Notes: generated by a model from the letters alone, not told the origin. A stretch of 64,000 bases of DNA from an uncultured Bacteroidales bacterium (GCA_902762385.1 CACWNQ010000001.1:372001-436000); one strand, 5' to 3'; positions 1 to 8,838 are shown, counted from the stretch's first letter. Program-made: numbers and translations.

Positions 1-597
1 GATATGCAGGACACATTCTTCATCAATGAAGACAAGAGTGGTGACGTGACCCGCAACATCGTGTTGCGCAGCCACACCAGTTCGGTTCAGTCACGCGTGA
101 TGAAGAGCACACAGCCTCCCATCCGCATTATCTGCCCAGGACGCGTCTATCGCAACGAGGCTATCACCGCCCGTGCCCACTGCTTCTTCCACCAGATTGA
201 GGGACTCTATATCGACAAGAACGTTTCATTTGCCGACCTCAAGCAAGTGCTGTTGTACTTCGCAAAGGAGCTCTTTGGACCCGACACCAAGATTCGTTTG
301 CGTCCCAGTTACTTCCCATTCACCGAGCCCAGTGCCGAAATGGATGTATCATGCATGCTATGTGGCGGCGAGGGCTGTGGCTTCTGTAAGCACACTGGTT
401 GGGTAGAAATCCTCGGCTGTGGCATGGTCGACCCCAATGTGCTTGAGCTTTGCGGCATCGACAGCAAGGTCTACACTGGTTATGCATTTGGTGTGGGCGT
501 TGAGCGCATTACCAACCTCAAGTATATGGTAAAAGATTTGCGCATGTTCAGCGAGAACGATGTGCGCTTCTTGCGAGAATTCGAGCATACTCACTAA
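1..597 (+). CDS. pheS: Phenylalanine--tRNA ligase alpha subunit, C-terminal part (5' end outside window)
   Basis: This is the catalytic alpha subunit of phenylalanyl-tRNA synthetase, which charges tRNA-Phe in the cytoplasm as an alpha2beta2 enzyme. Only the last 198 codons are present; the reading frame is open to the first base, so the gene is cut by the window edge rather than truncated. The visible part is the class II aminoacyl-tRNA synthetase core. It contains the QDTFF block, the motif 2 region with GRVYRNE followed by FHQIEG, the FTEPSAE segment, and the motif 3 glycine-rich GVGVERI near the end. A small Cys-rich loop ([12 protein letters not shown]) lies before the last motif. It is followed after 70 bases by nth on the same strand. 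The family assignment is secure. Confidence 0.96.
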   Translation, partial: DMQDTFFINEDKSGDVTRNIVLRSHTSSVQSRVMKSTQPPIRIICPGRVYRNEAITARAHCFFHQIEGLYIDKNVSFADLKQVLLYFAKELFGPDTKIRLRPSYFPFTEPSAEMDVSCMLCGGEGCGFCKHTGWVEILGCGMVDPNVLELCGIDSKVYTGYAFGVGVERITNLKYMVKDLRMFSENDVRFLREFEHTH

Positions 598-625
598 GTA
601 TAGTTGAACAATTGATTCTATCAAC

Positions 626-652
626 AAGGGGAGTTGCACAACAGCTCCCCTT
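626..652 (+). terminator. Hairpin between pheS and nth
   Basis: An 11-base stem (AAGGGGAGTTG pairing with CAGCTCCCCTT, one G-T pair) with a 5-base loop lies 29 bases after the pheS stop. There is no clear T run after it, so it may be only a weak or partial terminator and nth may still be read through from pheS. Confidence 0.4.
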
Positions 653-667
653 TCAAATAAAGACCAC

Positions 668-1300
668 ATGACTATAAAAGAACGCTACGAGTCAATACTC
701 CAGTATTTCAAGCAGGCAAATCCTAATCCTACCACCGAATTGAATTTCACTAATGCATTCGAAACGCTGGTGGCAGTGATTCTGTCGGCACAATGCACCG
801 ACAAGCGAGTCAACATGGTTACGCCAGCCCTCTTCGAGGCCTACCCCACTCCCGAAGCTATGGCGGCCGCAACAACCGAAGACCTGTTACGATACATCTC
901 GAGCGTTTCTTATCCAAACAACAAGGCGCGCCACTTGCAAGCTATGGCAGCAATGCTAGTCGATGAGTTTCACAGTGAAGTTCCAAGCACAATGGAAGAA
1001 CTTACTCGATTGCCTGGTGTAGGTCGCAAGACTGCCAATGTAATAATGGGAGTAGTGTTCCATAAAGCTGCTATTGCTGTTGATACGCATGTGTTCCGTG
1101 TAGCCAATCGCACTGGTCTTGCTAATGGCAAAACTCCACTAGAGGTCGAGAAGGCTCTAACACGTCACATCCCCGAGGAAGATCGTTACAACGCGCACCA
1201 CTGGTTGCTATTGCATGGCCGCTACGTGTGCAAAGCACTAAAACCCGACTGCATGAACTGTGGCATAAAGGATTCCTGCAAACATTACAACAAAAAATGA
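668..1300 (+). CDS. nth: Endonuclease III (DNA glycosylase/AP lyase)
   Basis: Base-excision repair enzyme that removes oxidised pyrimidines and cleaves the abasic site by beta-elimination. The 210-residue protein has the normal length for the family. The helix-hairpin-helix LPGVGRKTA is at residues 115-123, with the catalytic lysine at 121. The catalytic aspartate is in VDTHV (139). The C-terminal [4Fe-4S] loop has the canonical C-x6-C-x2-C-x5-C spacing at residues 188, 195, 198 and 204. The stop overlaps the start of the next gene as ATGA, so the two are translationally coupled. The partner carries a DNA alkylation repair domain, which fits a repair context. Confidence 0.96.
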   Translation: MTIKERYESILQYFKQANPNPTTELNFTNAFETLVAVILSAQCTDKRVNMVTPALFEAYPTPEAMAAATTEDLLRYISSVSYPNNKARHLQAMAAMLVDEFHSEVPSTMEELTRLPGVGRKTANVIMGVVFHKAAIAVDTHVFRVANRTGLANGKTPLEVEKALTRHIPEEDRYNAHHWLLLHGRYVCKALKPDCMNCGIKDSCKHYNKK

Positions 1301-3219
1301 ACACCAGCAAAGAAAACATATTAGAGCATATGTCTCACCCCGTGTTTAAGCTCGTGGGTGAAGTCGCCGATTCTCTGCACCGTGAGTGCTATGTGGTGGG
1401 AGGTTATGTGCGCGACATCTTTCTTGAGCGTAAGTCGAAGGATATTGACTTTGTGACTGTGGGCAGCGGCATCGAAGTAGCAAAGGCTGTGGCTCGAAAG
1501 CATGGCAACAACAAGTCACACTTGGCTGTGTTTAAGACTTATGGCACAGCACAAGTCAAAATAATGGGATTGGAGCTCGAGTTTGTTGGTGCTCGTCGTG
1601 AATCCTACATGCACAGTAGCCGTAACCCTATTGTCGAAGATGGGACCCTTCACGATGACCAGTTGCGACGCGATTTCACTATCAATGCAATGGCTATTTG
1701 TGTTAACCACGACAGTTGGGGGAAAGTGCTCGATCCATTTAATGGAATCGAGGACATGGAGCGGAGACTCATTCGCACACCTCGCAATCCCGACATCACA
1801 TTCAGCGATGATCCACTGCGCATGATGCGAGCAGTGAGGTTCGCAACTCAGCTTGGCTTTGAGATTGAAGAAGAAACCTTTGAGGCAATCAAGCGTAATG
1901 CTAATCGCATTAAGATAATCACTCGTGAGCGAATAGCCGATGAGTTGATGAAGATTATGGGTTCGCCCAAGCCATCAAGAGGATTCTTCTTGCTCGATAA
2001 GAGTGGATTGCTGCAACTCATTTGTCCTGAGTTGGCTAATCTCAAAGGAGTAGAAACAGTTAACGGCCGAGGTCATAAAGACAACTTCCTACACACCATG
2101 CAAGTACTTGATAATGTTGCTGCTGAAAGCGACAAAGAATGGCTGCGCTGGGCTGCATTGTTCCATGATATCGGCAAGCCGGCCACTAAGCATTGGGATG
2201 ACAAACAGGGATGGACCTTTCATAACCACAATTTCATTGGCGAGAAGATGGTTCCTCGCATCTTTGCCAAAATGCGATTGCCACTCAACGAGCACATGAA
2301 GTATGTAAAGAAACTCGTTGGGCTTCACATGCGGCCAATTGCTCTTGTCGAGGAGGAGGTAACCGACTCGGCAGTTCGCCGCATGTTATTTGAAGCTGGT
2401 GATGACGTTGACGACCTGATGATACTGTGTCGCGCCGATATTACAAGCAAGAATCAGGAAAAAGTAAAGCGTTTCCGTGAAAACTACGAGCTTGTAAAAC
2501 AAAAAATCATCGACATTGAAGAGAAAGACCGAGTTCGTAACTTTCAGCCTCCTGTCGATGGCAAGGAGATTATGGACACTTTCGGTCTCACCCCATCACG
2601 ACCTGTGGGTGAGATTAAAGAAGCAATAAAAGATGCCATTCTCGACGGTGTAATAGGCAACGACTACACACAGGCTCACCATTTTATGATTGAGAAAGCC
2701 AATGAACTAGGTCTTAAACCTATAAATGAAGGAAAGTTATGCTCTATTGTGACAGAAAGCCCATTGGGCTTGCTTTCAATTGCTGCCACAAGTACAGGCA
2801 TTGCGGCTATTGAGTTTGGTGAAATGGATTTCACTGCCATCGCAAAGAAAATGAAGTTGCAATTAGTTTCTGGCTCTACCCCATTGCTCGAGAACTGCAT
2901 AGCACAACTTCATGAATACTTCGCTGGTAAGCGACGCAATTTCTCACTTCCACTATATCTAGTAGGCACCGATTTCCAACAGAAAGTGTGGAAAACGTTG
3001 ATGACAATACCTTATGGAACCACCATTAGTTACAAGGAAGAAGCACAACGTGCAGGCAATGAAAAAGCCATTAGAGCCGTTGCTCAAGCCAATGGTGCTA
3101 ATCCCATTCCAATCATCATTCCTTGTCATCGAGTCATCAATGCCAACGGCACCTTAGGCGGTTACTCAAGTGGCATTGACAAGAAACAGTTCTTGCTTGA
3201 TTTGGAACAAAAACACTAG
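1297..3219 (+). CDS. Fusion: CCA-adding tRNA nucleotidyltransferase + O6-alkylguanine-DNA alkyltransferase
   Basis: A single 640-residue open frame joins two enzymes. Residues 1 to about 478 form a CCA-adding tRNA nucleotidyltransferase: the class II nucleotidyltransferase signature GGYVRD (35-40) with metal-binding aspartates 49 and 51, the RRDFTINAM motif, the TRERI region, and an HD-type domain (LFHDIGKP, His290-Asp291). Residues about 482-640 form a complete Ogt/MGMT-type domain with the IPCHRVI active-site motif (Cys610), the upstream helix-turn-helix region (IPYGTTISY) and the GGYSSG loop. The chosen ATG overlaps the nth stop (ATGA); an in-frame ATG 23 codons upstream lies inside nth and is less likely. 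I see no internal stop, and no in-frame ATG marks a separate second gene. Either half alone has ordinary length for its family. A frameshift or sequencing artefact joining two genes cannot be excluded without reads. Confidence 0.9.
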   Translation: MNTSKENILEHMSHPVFKLVGEVADSLHRECYVVGGYVRDIFLERKSKDIDFVTVGSGIEVAKAVARKHGNNKSHLAVFKTYGTAQVKIMGLELEFVGARRESYMHSSRNPIVEDGTLHDDQLRRDFTINAMAICVNHDSWGKVLDPFNGIEDMERRLIRTPRNPDITFSDDPLRMMRAVRFATQLGFEIEEETFEAIKRNANRIKIITRERIADELMKIMGSPKPSRGFFLLDKSGLLQLICPELANLKGVETVNGRGHKDNFLHTMQVLDNVAAESDKEWLRWAALFHDIGKPATKHWDDKQGWTFHNHNFIGEKMVPRIFAKMRLPLNEHMKYVKKLVGLHMRPIALVEEEVTDSAVRRMLFEAGDDVDDLMILCRADITSKNQEKVKRFRENYELVKQKIIDIEEKDRVRNFQPPVDGKEIMDTFGLTPSRPVGEIKEAIKDAILDGVIGNDYTQAHHFMIEKANELGLKPINEGKLCSIVTESPLGLLSIAATSTGIAAIEFGEMDFTAIAKKMKLQLVSGSTPLLENCIAQLHEYFAGKRRNFSLPLYLVGTDFQQKVWKTLMTIPYGTTISYKEEAQRAGNEKAIRAVAQANGANPIPIIIPCHRVINANGTLGGYSSGIDKKQFLLDLEQKH

Positions 3220-3227
3220 TAAAAAAC

Positions 3228-3261
3228 AACATCCAGTTGCACAGCTGTGCAACTGGATGTT
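3228..3261. terminator. Perfect 34-base palindrome, bidirectional terminator
   Basis: AACATCCAGTTGCAC is followed by its exact reverse complement around a central AGCT, with an A run on the left and a T-rich stretch on the right. It sits between the convergent ends of the CCA/MGMT fusion (+) and the 20-residue-repeat gene (-), so it can terminate transcription from both sides. Confidence 0.85.
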
Positions 3262-3267
3262 TTATCA

Positions 3268-3726
3268 TTACATTATTGTGAGGAGCACTGGTATGGGAAT
3301 TCTACCAGATATTGTGAAAATAATGTCACTTGTGTAAGTGCTGCGGCCTCGATAAATGTGCTTGCCGGTAACGGTGTTCATGATATCACTACTATAAGTA
3401 CTGCGACCGTCGTAAACGTATTGTCCATCCCATGTTGCAATTATGTCATTGCTGTAACTGCTGCGTCCTTGATATAGGTAACGACCATCCCAAGTGCCCA
3501 TTATGTCACTATTATAGGTGCTACGGCCAGCATACAGATATTTGCCATCATAAGTGAGCAAGATATCGCTACTATAGGTACTATTGCCACGATATAGATA
3601 GCGTCCGTCCCAAGTTGCTAGAATATCGCTAGTATAAGTGCTGTTGCCACGATATAAGTGAGACACAGCATGCGATTGCGTTGCCATGGCAATTATTGCC
3701 ACCAGCATAATCAATGTCTTTTTCAT
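3268..3726 (-). CDS. Secreted protein of six tandem 20-residue repeats, unknown function
   Basis: The 152-residue protein opens with a signal peptide (lysines at 2-3, hydrophobic core, cleavage likely after SHA at residue 20). Nearly all the rest, residues 24-142, is six consecutive 20-residue units with the pattern [LVI]Y-x-G-[NR]-S-[TS]-Y-x-[SN]-D-I-[LIM]-x-T-W-D-G-[RK]-Y. The last two units are less exact. A ten-residue hydrophobic tail follows. The regular Y-G-S-Y-D-G spacing resembles short beta-strand repeats of toroidal 'beta-flower' or propeller-like proteins in Bacteroidales; that comparison is from memory of such repeats, not a match. It is the last gene of a tight minus-strand run, 12 bases after the GtrA gene. 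It is probably periplasmic or exported. I do not assign a function. Confidence 0.8.
   Translation of the reverse strand: MKKTLIMLVAIIAMATQSHAVSHLYRGNSTYTSDILATWDGRYLYRGNSTYSSDILLTYDGKYLYAGRSTYNSDIMGTWDGRYLYQGRSSYSNDIIATWDGQYVYDGRSTYSSDIMNTVTGKHIYRGRSTYTSDIIFTISGRIPIPVLLTIM
3301..3657 (-). repeat. Six tandem 60-base repeats
   Basis: The DNA encoding residues 24-142 of the secreted repeat protein is a head-to-tail array of 60-base units in frame with the codons. Units 1 and 2 are the most alike; units 5 and 6 have diverged. Confidence 0.85.
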
Positions 3727-3738
3727 AATAGTTAAGAA

Positions 3739-4218
3739 TTATACCGTTTCATTGCCTTCGGCTACTTCTTCGTTTTGCTTGAAAGTCACAGTACGGTTAT
3801 ACACATAGTTGGCAATTGTGTAGACAACCATCGATATTATCATGACTATGTTCTGACCTGCTTTCTCCATGGGCAGGAATGGAATGGTATCGACAGGCAA
3901 GTGCTTCCACCCGAAACCTTCAAGCAGCAGCAGGCTCACACCACCTTGAAGTATCCAGCACACAATGAAGCCACAACCGAACAGTAATGCCTGTCGCTTG
4001 AGGTTCTTTTTGTTCTTGAAAACCCAATTACGATTCCATATGAAGCTGTTTATCACACCCAGTACATATCCTATTATGTTTGCCGGTCCATAAGGCACTC
4101 CGAGCCAAGTGTTGAGCAAATAGAATGACACAGCTGTAATAAGAGTGTTCATAACTCCTATCACACCATACTTAAACAGCTGGACTATAGTTTTCTTTGC
4201 TTCGCTTCTGGTTATCAT
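3739..4218 (-). CDS. GtrA family membrane protein
   Basis: A 159-residue inner membrane protein with four predicted hydrophobic segments, beginning with the typical LFKYGVIGVMNTLI helix of the GtrA family. It also has the conserved NFxxxRxWVF-like stretch (here SFIWNRNWVFK) after the second helix and TFKQ near the end. GtrA-like proteins are linked to moving undecaprenyl-linked sugars across the membrane or to cell-surface glycosylation; the substrate here cannot be read from sequence. It starts 14 bases after the HAD phosphatase and ends 12 bases before the repeat protein, so all three are probably co-transcribed. Confidence 0.85.
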   Translation of the reverse strand: MITRSEAKKTIVQLFKYGVIGVMNTLITAVSFYLLNTWLGVPYGPANIIGYVLGVINSFIWNRNWVFKNKKNLKRQALLFGCGFIVCWILQGGVSLLLLEGFGWKHLPVDTIPFLPMEKAGQNIVMIISMVVYTIANYVYNRTVTFKQNEEVAEGNETV

Positions 4219-4232
4219 CTTATAGATTCAAT

Positions 4233-4901
4233 TTAGGTAGTAATGGTTTCGGAATTCAAAAAATTACATGCAAAGTCACGAATAGTGGCAAATCGCCAAT
4301 CGGCATTATTGCAACAGCCAAAGCCCCAATCGGCATGGACAAAAAGCATACCAGCTTCATGAGCCTGGTCACAGTCGGCTTGGGTGTCACCCACATATAC
4401 AGGGCATTTAAGTGAATACTTACTTGCCATGTAACGCAAGTTTTCCGACTTGCTTACTTGGCGTTCTCCTTGAGTAAGAAGCCCATCAAAAAAATGGGCA
4501 GTTCCAGTATAGTTCACAAAATTAACAAGTCCACGCGGCGAGCAATTACTAAGCATGAAAAGGCGAAAATTACCATGAAGCCTTTCGAGAGCATCTTTCA
4601 CTCCAGGGTATAGGACACCACCTAGTGTTGGCATCATTTCTTCCTCTTTCTTACCCAACAGACTCAAGAATGTTGACCTATCTACTATCATATTATTCCC
4701 AAGTAAATGCTCCATAATGCTCTCGATACTCATGCCCATAAAATGCTCCAAATCGCTACCCTTGAAGTCGGCCTCCATATCAAACTCATGGCAAGTGGCA
4801 TTCCAAACCTTTGCATAAGACTCTGTAGCATTCCATAGAGTGCCGTCCATGTCGAAGATTAGAGAGTCGATATGTGAGATGTCATGGGTCATAGCATCCA
4901 A
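4233..4901 (-). CDS. HAD superfamily hydrolase
   Basis: A 222-residue haloacid-dehalogenase-type phosphatase, cytoplasmic. Motif I is FDMDGTLW with the nucleophile Asp and the general acid two residues later. Motif II is MLSNCS, motif III is the lysine in VSKSENL, and motif IV is VGDTQAD. A helical cap lies between motif I and motif II, as in phosphoglycolate phosphatase or beta-phosphoglucomutase relatives. The substrate is not predictable. It lies one base downstream of gldH and 14 bases upstream of the GtrA gene in the same run. Confidence 0.88.
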   Translation of the reverse strand: MDAMTHDISHIDSLIFDMDGTLWNATESYAKVWNATCHEFDMEADFKGSDLEHFMGMSIESIMEHLLGNNMIVDRSTFLSLLGKKEEEMMPTLGGVLYPGVKDALERLHGNFRLFMLSNCSPRGLVNFVNYTGTAHFFDGLLTQGERQVSKSENLRYMASKYSLKCPVYVGDTQADCDQAHEAGMLFVHADWGFGCCNNADWRFATIRDFACNFLNSETITT

Positions 4902-4902
4902 C

Positions 4903-5403
4903 TTATTTACTTGGAGTCACAATTATTCCGATGTCAAGAATATTCTTTACCACATCACAATTATTCATCGCTTGCCAAACTACAATTGATGACACTTGCG
5001 ATGGAGATATGCCCTGTGCAATCACAACACTCGACTGGTAGATTGCTCCAAATCCAGAGCCCTTCCAGTTGCCATATCCATCACTGAGTTCAAAATCAAT
5101 ATTAGTGCGATTAACGTTCTTTACACTGTCGATTAGATCAACAACTAGACTCAAGTTGCTATACTGATAATCATTGTTGTGACGAACGGCAAGTGCAATG
5201 TCATAAGTTGATGAAGAATCGGAATACTCAGGCGTGAACTCAATCGACATAGCCTTATTCCACCCCTCATCAGGAAGAGTCTTAAAATGAGCCGACGAGT
5301 CTTGCCCAAACGAACATCCATTCAGGCAAGACACGGCACACATTAAAATTGTCGCAAGAACAACAAAGTGTCGCGAAAATATTTTATCTAATCTAGTTAT
5401 CAC
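4903..5403 (-). CDS. gldH: GldH-type lipoprotein
   Basis: A 166-residue predicted lipoprotein. A charged N-terminus and hydrophobic helix lead to a lipobox-like LNGC, with alternative cysteines just before. The mature part has the features of GldH, including the W-N-K region, a YDIALAVRHNNDYQYSNL stretch and a late GxGFGAIYQS-like segment. GldH was named for gliding motility in Flavobacterium, but the gene is kept in non-gliding Bacteroidales next to the PSP1/RicT gene. Its presence is therefore not evidence for gliding or for type IX secretion. It overlaps the ricT stop by 11 bases. Confidence 0.85.
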   Translation of the reverse strand: MITRLDKIFSRHFVVLATILMCAVSCLNGCSFGQDSSAHFKTLPDEGWNKAMSIEFTPEYSDSSSTYDIALAVRHNNDYQYSNLSLVVDLIDSVKNVNRTNIDFELSDGYGNWKGSGFGAIYQSSVVIAQGISPSQVSSIVVWQAMNNCDVVKNILDIGIIVTPSK

Positions 5404-6805
5404 TTTTGTTATTAGAATGTTGAGAGTGGTCGGAACGAGAAGCCGAATTACTCTTAGGCCGTTTATCTGGATTACGTGGACGGAACTCCTTCAACCCTGT
5501 TGGATGAGAAGTTGGTGGTCCTGCGAAACGACGGTTGTCACGTCCCCTGCGCTGACGATCTTGTGGTATGCCACCTTTCTTAGGTCGCTCCTTATCCTTA
5601 GGTGCAGGTTGTGGTTGAGTGCTCTTGTCACTGACAGGTGGTTGAGTGCTCTTGCCACTGGCAAGTGGTTGAGCTAATTTATTACGGTTCTTCTTTTTCT
5701 TCTTTTTCTTGGTGTTGTCAAAACGACTAATGCTATCTTGACCCACAAGGTCACCGTAGGCACTACGCTCAACCTTGACCTCATAGTCAGAACCTTGCAA
5801 ATGCTCAGGCTTCACCCCTTGGTTATTGAGGGCAATCACCTCCTTAACTCTTTCGGGTGAAATTGTAACCAAGTCGGTTGGTATTCCTTTCTCGGTTGAA
5901 TAGGACATCTCATGCTTCAAGATATCGGTCTTAAAGTGATAGTATGTCTTATCGACTGTTTCAAGTACGACCTCTCGCTTGGGCAACGACTTAGAAGCTT
6001 CCACATAGGTATCAACCTCAAAGTTAATACAGCACTTAAGTTTTGCACATTGGCCAGCAAGCTTCTGAGGATTAAGTGAAACCTCTTGATATCTTGCGGC
6101 ACTAGTAGCCACTGATACAAATGTACTCATCCAACTTGCACAACACAATGGTCGGCCACATGGGCCAATACCACCAATGCGTCCAGCCTCCTGACGAGCA
6201 CCAATCTGTTTCATCTCAACGCGAATTTTGAACACATCAGCCAGCACCTTGATGAGCTGACGGAAGTCGACACGTCCATCGGCAATATAATAGAAAATTG
6301 CCTTATTGCCATCGCCTTGATATTCAACATCGCCTATCTTCATCTCAAGGCCTAAATCCTTAGCAATCTTGCGAGAACGAATCATAGTATCGATTTCCTT
6401 AGCTTTGGCCTGCTCGAATCGCTCGATATCGGCAGGTTTTGCCTTACGGAAAACGCGCAAGATTTCAGCATCGGGCCTCAGACGAGTGCGTTTCATCTGC
6501 AACTTCACCAGGTTGCCAGTAAGGGCCACGGTTCCTATATCATGGCCAGGGTTAGCCTCCACTGCAACAACGTCACCCTGCTTAAGATCAAGCTTGGCCG
6601 AGTTGCGATAGAATCCACGCCTGGTGTTCTTGAAGTGGACTTCCACAATGTCGAAGTCATTCTTTCCACCGGGCACGTCATCAAGCCAGTTGTAGCTGTT
6701 GAGATTGCAACGGGTGTTGCACCCATTGCCACATCCCTCACAATTCACGCACTGACTAGTGCTTGGCTGTTCCTGTGAAGTTACTTGCTTGTTAATGTCT
6801 TCCAT
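5393..6805 (-). CDS. ricT: PSP1-domain protein, RicT-like, with basic C-terminal tail
   Basis: A 470-residue cytoplasmic protein. The PSP1 core covers roughly residues 50-300 and includes the conserved GGIGPCGRPLCCASW motif and CAKLKCC, cysteines that in Bacillus RicT take part in an iron-sulphur complex with RicA and RicF. An N-terminal Cys cluster (CVNCEGCGNGCNTRC, residues 19-33) is present as in other Bacteroidetes members. The last about 100 residues are low complexity, with a run of seven lysines and repeats of S-TQPPVSDK-type sequence, then Arg/Gly-rich. The partner in Bacillus helps RNase Y act; here it directly follows rny (9-base gap), which supports a link to RNA decay. Confidence 0.85.
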   Translation of the reverse strand: MEDINKQVTSQEQPSTSQCVNCEGCGNGCNTRCNLNSYNWLDDVPGGKNDFDIVEVHFKNTRRGFYRNSAKLDLKQGDVVAVEANPGHDIGTVALTGNLVKLQMKRTRLRPDAEILRVFRKAKPADIERFEQAKAKEIDTMIRSRKIAKDLGLEMKIGDVEYQGDGNKAIFYYIADGRVDFRQLIKVLADVFKIRVEMKQIGARQEAGRIGGIGPCGRPLCCASWMSTFVSVATSAARYQEVSLNPQKLAGQCAKLKCCINFEVDTYVEASKSLPKREVVLETVDKTYYHFKTDILKHEMSYSTEKGIPTDLVTISPERVKEVIALNNQGVKPEHLQGSDYEVKVERSAYGDLVGQDSISRFDNTKKKKKKKNRNKLAQPLASGKSTQPPVSDKSTQPQPAPKDKERPKKGGIPQDRQRRGRDNRRFAGPPTSHPTGLKEFRPRNPDKRPKSNSASRSDHSQHSNNKSDN

Positions 6806-6814
6806 GTGAGTACA

Positions 6815-8356
6815 TTATTTAGCAAAGCTCACTGCACGAGTCTCACGGATAACAGTGATGCGCACCTGTCCTGGATAAGTCATCTCATCCTGAATCTTCT
6901 GTGCTATCTCGGTCGATAGTTGTTCTGTTTCCTGATCGCTGATCTTATCAGCACCAACAATTACGCGCAACTCACGTCCTGCTTGGATGGCATAGGTCTT
7001 GACAACTCCAGGATAAGACATTGCAAGCTTCTCAAGGTCGTTAAGACGCTTGATGTAAGCTTCTACAACCTCTCGACGTGCACCTGGACGAGCACCTGAT
7101 ATGGCATCACACACTTGAACGATAGGAGCATAAAGGCTGGTAGCCTCCTCCTCATCGTGGTGAGCACCAATAGCATTGCAGATATCACCTTTTTCCTTAT
7201 ACTTCTCGGCGAGTTTCATACCAAGCTGAGCATGTGGCAGTTCGGGCTCATCATCGGGCACTTTACCAATATCGTGAAGCAGTCCTGCACGGCGAGCTTT
7301 CTTTGGATTTAAACCAAGTTCACTAGCCATAACAGCACACAGGTTAGCAGTCTCACGAGAGTGCTGCAACAAGTTCTGGCCATAACTTGAGCGATATTTC
7401 ATCTTACCAATGAGACGAATGAGCTCGGGATGCAAGCCATGGATACCCAAGTCAATTGCAGTGCGTTTGCCAGTCTCAATGATTTCATCCTCAACTTGGC
7501 GACGAACCTTAGCTACAACTTCCTCAATGCGTGCAGGATGGATGCGACCATCAGCAACCAGTTGATGAAGCGCCAATCGAGCAATCTCGCGACGCACAGG
7601 GTCAAAACTTGAAAGCACAATTGCCTCAGGAGTATCGTCAACGATAATCTCAATGCCAGTAGCAGCCTCTAGAGCACGTATATTTCGACCTTCACGGCCA
7701 ATGATACGTCCCTTCATCTCATCATTATCGATGTGGAACACAGTCACGGCATTCTCAATAGCAGTCTCGGTTGCAACACGCTGAATAGTTGCCACGATAA
7801 TGCGCTTGGCTTCCTTATTGGCAGTCAGTTTGGCATCATCCATGATATCATTGATATAGCTAGCTGCAGCAGTCTTAGCTTCGTCTTTTAGCGACTCCAC
7901 TAATTTCTCTTTAGCCTCTTCGGCCGAAAGACCACTAACGTGTTCCAGAGTGTCACGCACCTTCATTTCCATCTTGTCAACCTCTTTCTTGCGGTCTTCA
8001 AGCACGGCAAGCTGATTATCAAGATTTATTTTGAGGTTATCGGTCTCGGTTTTCTTGCGCTGCAACTCCTGTTGCTGCTGATTGAGTTGTATCTCTCGCT
8101 GTTTGAGTTTAGCCTCACTCGACTGTACCTTAGCTAAGCGTGCATTGGCCTGTTTCTCACTCTCACTCTTGATAGCAAGACCTTCTTCTTTGCCTTTCAG
8201 CACTTCATTGTTCTTGAGAACTTCAGCCTCGAGTTTCGCTTTCTCTACAATCGTGTTTGCTTGAGATTTAGCACTACGTTTCGATAGCATATTAGCTATG
8301 ATTGCACCAATAATCAAAGCCACGATTGCAACTACAATATAAATTACTATTTCCAT
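6815..8356 (-). CDS. rny: Ribonuclease Y
   Basis: Membrane-anchored endoribonuclease that starts mRNA decay. From the preferred ATG the protein has 513 residues; an upstream in-frame ATG would add 12 hydrophobic residues that break the usual short N-terminus. The order is an N-terminal transmembrane helix, a long coiled coil rich in K/E/Q (about residues 25-190), a KH domain ([15 protein letters not shown]), an HD domain with LLHDIGK and the later metal-binding positions, and a conserved C-terminus ([15 protein letters not shown]). It is followed at 9 bases by the ricT-like gene. Confidence 0.95.
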   Translation of the reverse strand: MEIVIYIVVAIVALIIGAIIANMLSKRSAKSQANTIVEKAKLEAEVLKNNEVLKGKEEGLAIKSESEKQANARLAKVQSSEAKLKQREIQLNQQQQELQRKKTETDNLKINLDNQLAVLEDRKKEVDKMEMKVRDTLEHVSGLSAEEAKEKLVESLKDEAKTAAASYINDIMDDAKLTANKEAKRIIVATIQRVATETAIENAVTVFHIDNDEMKGRIIGREGRNIRALEAATGIEIIVDDTPEAIVLSSFDPVRREIARLALHQLVADGRIHPARIEEVVAKVRRQVEDEIIETGKRTAIDLGIHGLHPELIRLIGKMKYRSSYGQNLLQHSRETANLCAVMASELGLNPKKARRAGLLHDIGKVPDDEPELPHAQLGMKLAEKYKEKGDICNAIGAHHDEEEATSLYAPIVQVCDAISGARPGARREVVEAYIKRLNDLEKLAMSYPGVVKTYAIQAGRELRVIVGADKISDQETEQLSTEIAQKIQDEMTYPGQVRITVIRETRAVSFAK

Positions 8357-8379
8357 TATTAAAAAATAAATTATAAATA

Positions 8380-8525
8380 AAAAAAGCACCACTCAATTCA
8401 AGTCCACCGCCAATTGCGGCACTTGATAAAGAGAAGTGCAGGAACCTATTAATTCAATATCTCACAATGCATTGAGCCAATATCATTGCTGGATAAGACA
8501 CCACACAATATGACTCAAACCCTAT
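8380..8525 (-). ncRNA. Possible 6S-like RNA in the zapA-rny gap
   Basis: The 173-base gap between zapA and rny can fold on the minus strand. A 10-base closing stem joins 8512-8521 to 8395-8404. Inside lie a 6-base hairpin at 8419-8439 (GCACTT/AAGTGC) and a central AT-rich arm with CTCA/TGAG pairing. The minus strand ends in GTGGTGC followed by seven T. A long closed stem around a bulged centre and a place beside zapA match 6S RNA (ssrS is next to zapA in enterobacteria), but sequence similarity was not tested. It could instead be an ordinary processed spacer or 5' leader of rny. Confidence 0.35.
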
Positions 8526-8529
8526 TGTA

Positions 8530-8829
8530 TCATATCTTCACTACCACATCGTTGAGCTGTTGCTCAAATGTGGTAAGGAACTTGTTAACAGCGACATTTT
8601 GATTATAAGACTTAGAATAAAGCCTTGCAAACTGGAATGCAACCATTGCCATGACGCGTTGAGATGAGTTGTCACCTTCAAATTTGTCAACCCACTTGTT
8701 CCATAAGGTATTAACAAGCTTTTCGGCTTCACGATAGCTTGCTTCCTCATCGCTTGGAATGGTGAGCGCAATAGGCTCAACATCGGCAATTCTTATCTTT
8801 ATATTTAGGTTGTTCTCGTCAGTTGCCAT
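8530..8829 (-). CDS. zapA: Cell division protein ZapA
   Basis: A 99-residue protein of the ZapA family, which binds FtsZ and bundles protofilaments at the division ring. The N-terminal half has the typical beta-strand start (NLNIKIRIADVEPIALTIP) followed by the helix with EEASYREAEKLVN. The C-terminal half is the dimerising coiled coil. It starts 9 bases downstream of a coiled-coil gene that may encode its partner. Confidence 0.85.
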   Translation of the reverse strand: MATDENNLNIKIRIADVEPIALTIPSDEEASYREAEKLVNTLWNKWVDKFEGDNSSQRVMAMVAFQFARLYSKSYNQNVAVNKFLTTFEQQLNDVVVKI

Positions 8830-8838
8830 AATCGTGCA

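Noticed and set aside
4903-5403. GldH taken as evidence for gliding motility
   Set aside because: The gene is kept in non-gliding Bacteroidales beside ricT; no other gliding genes are present here.
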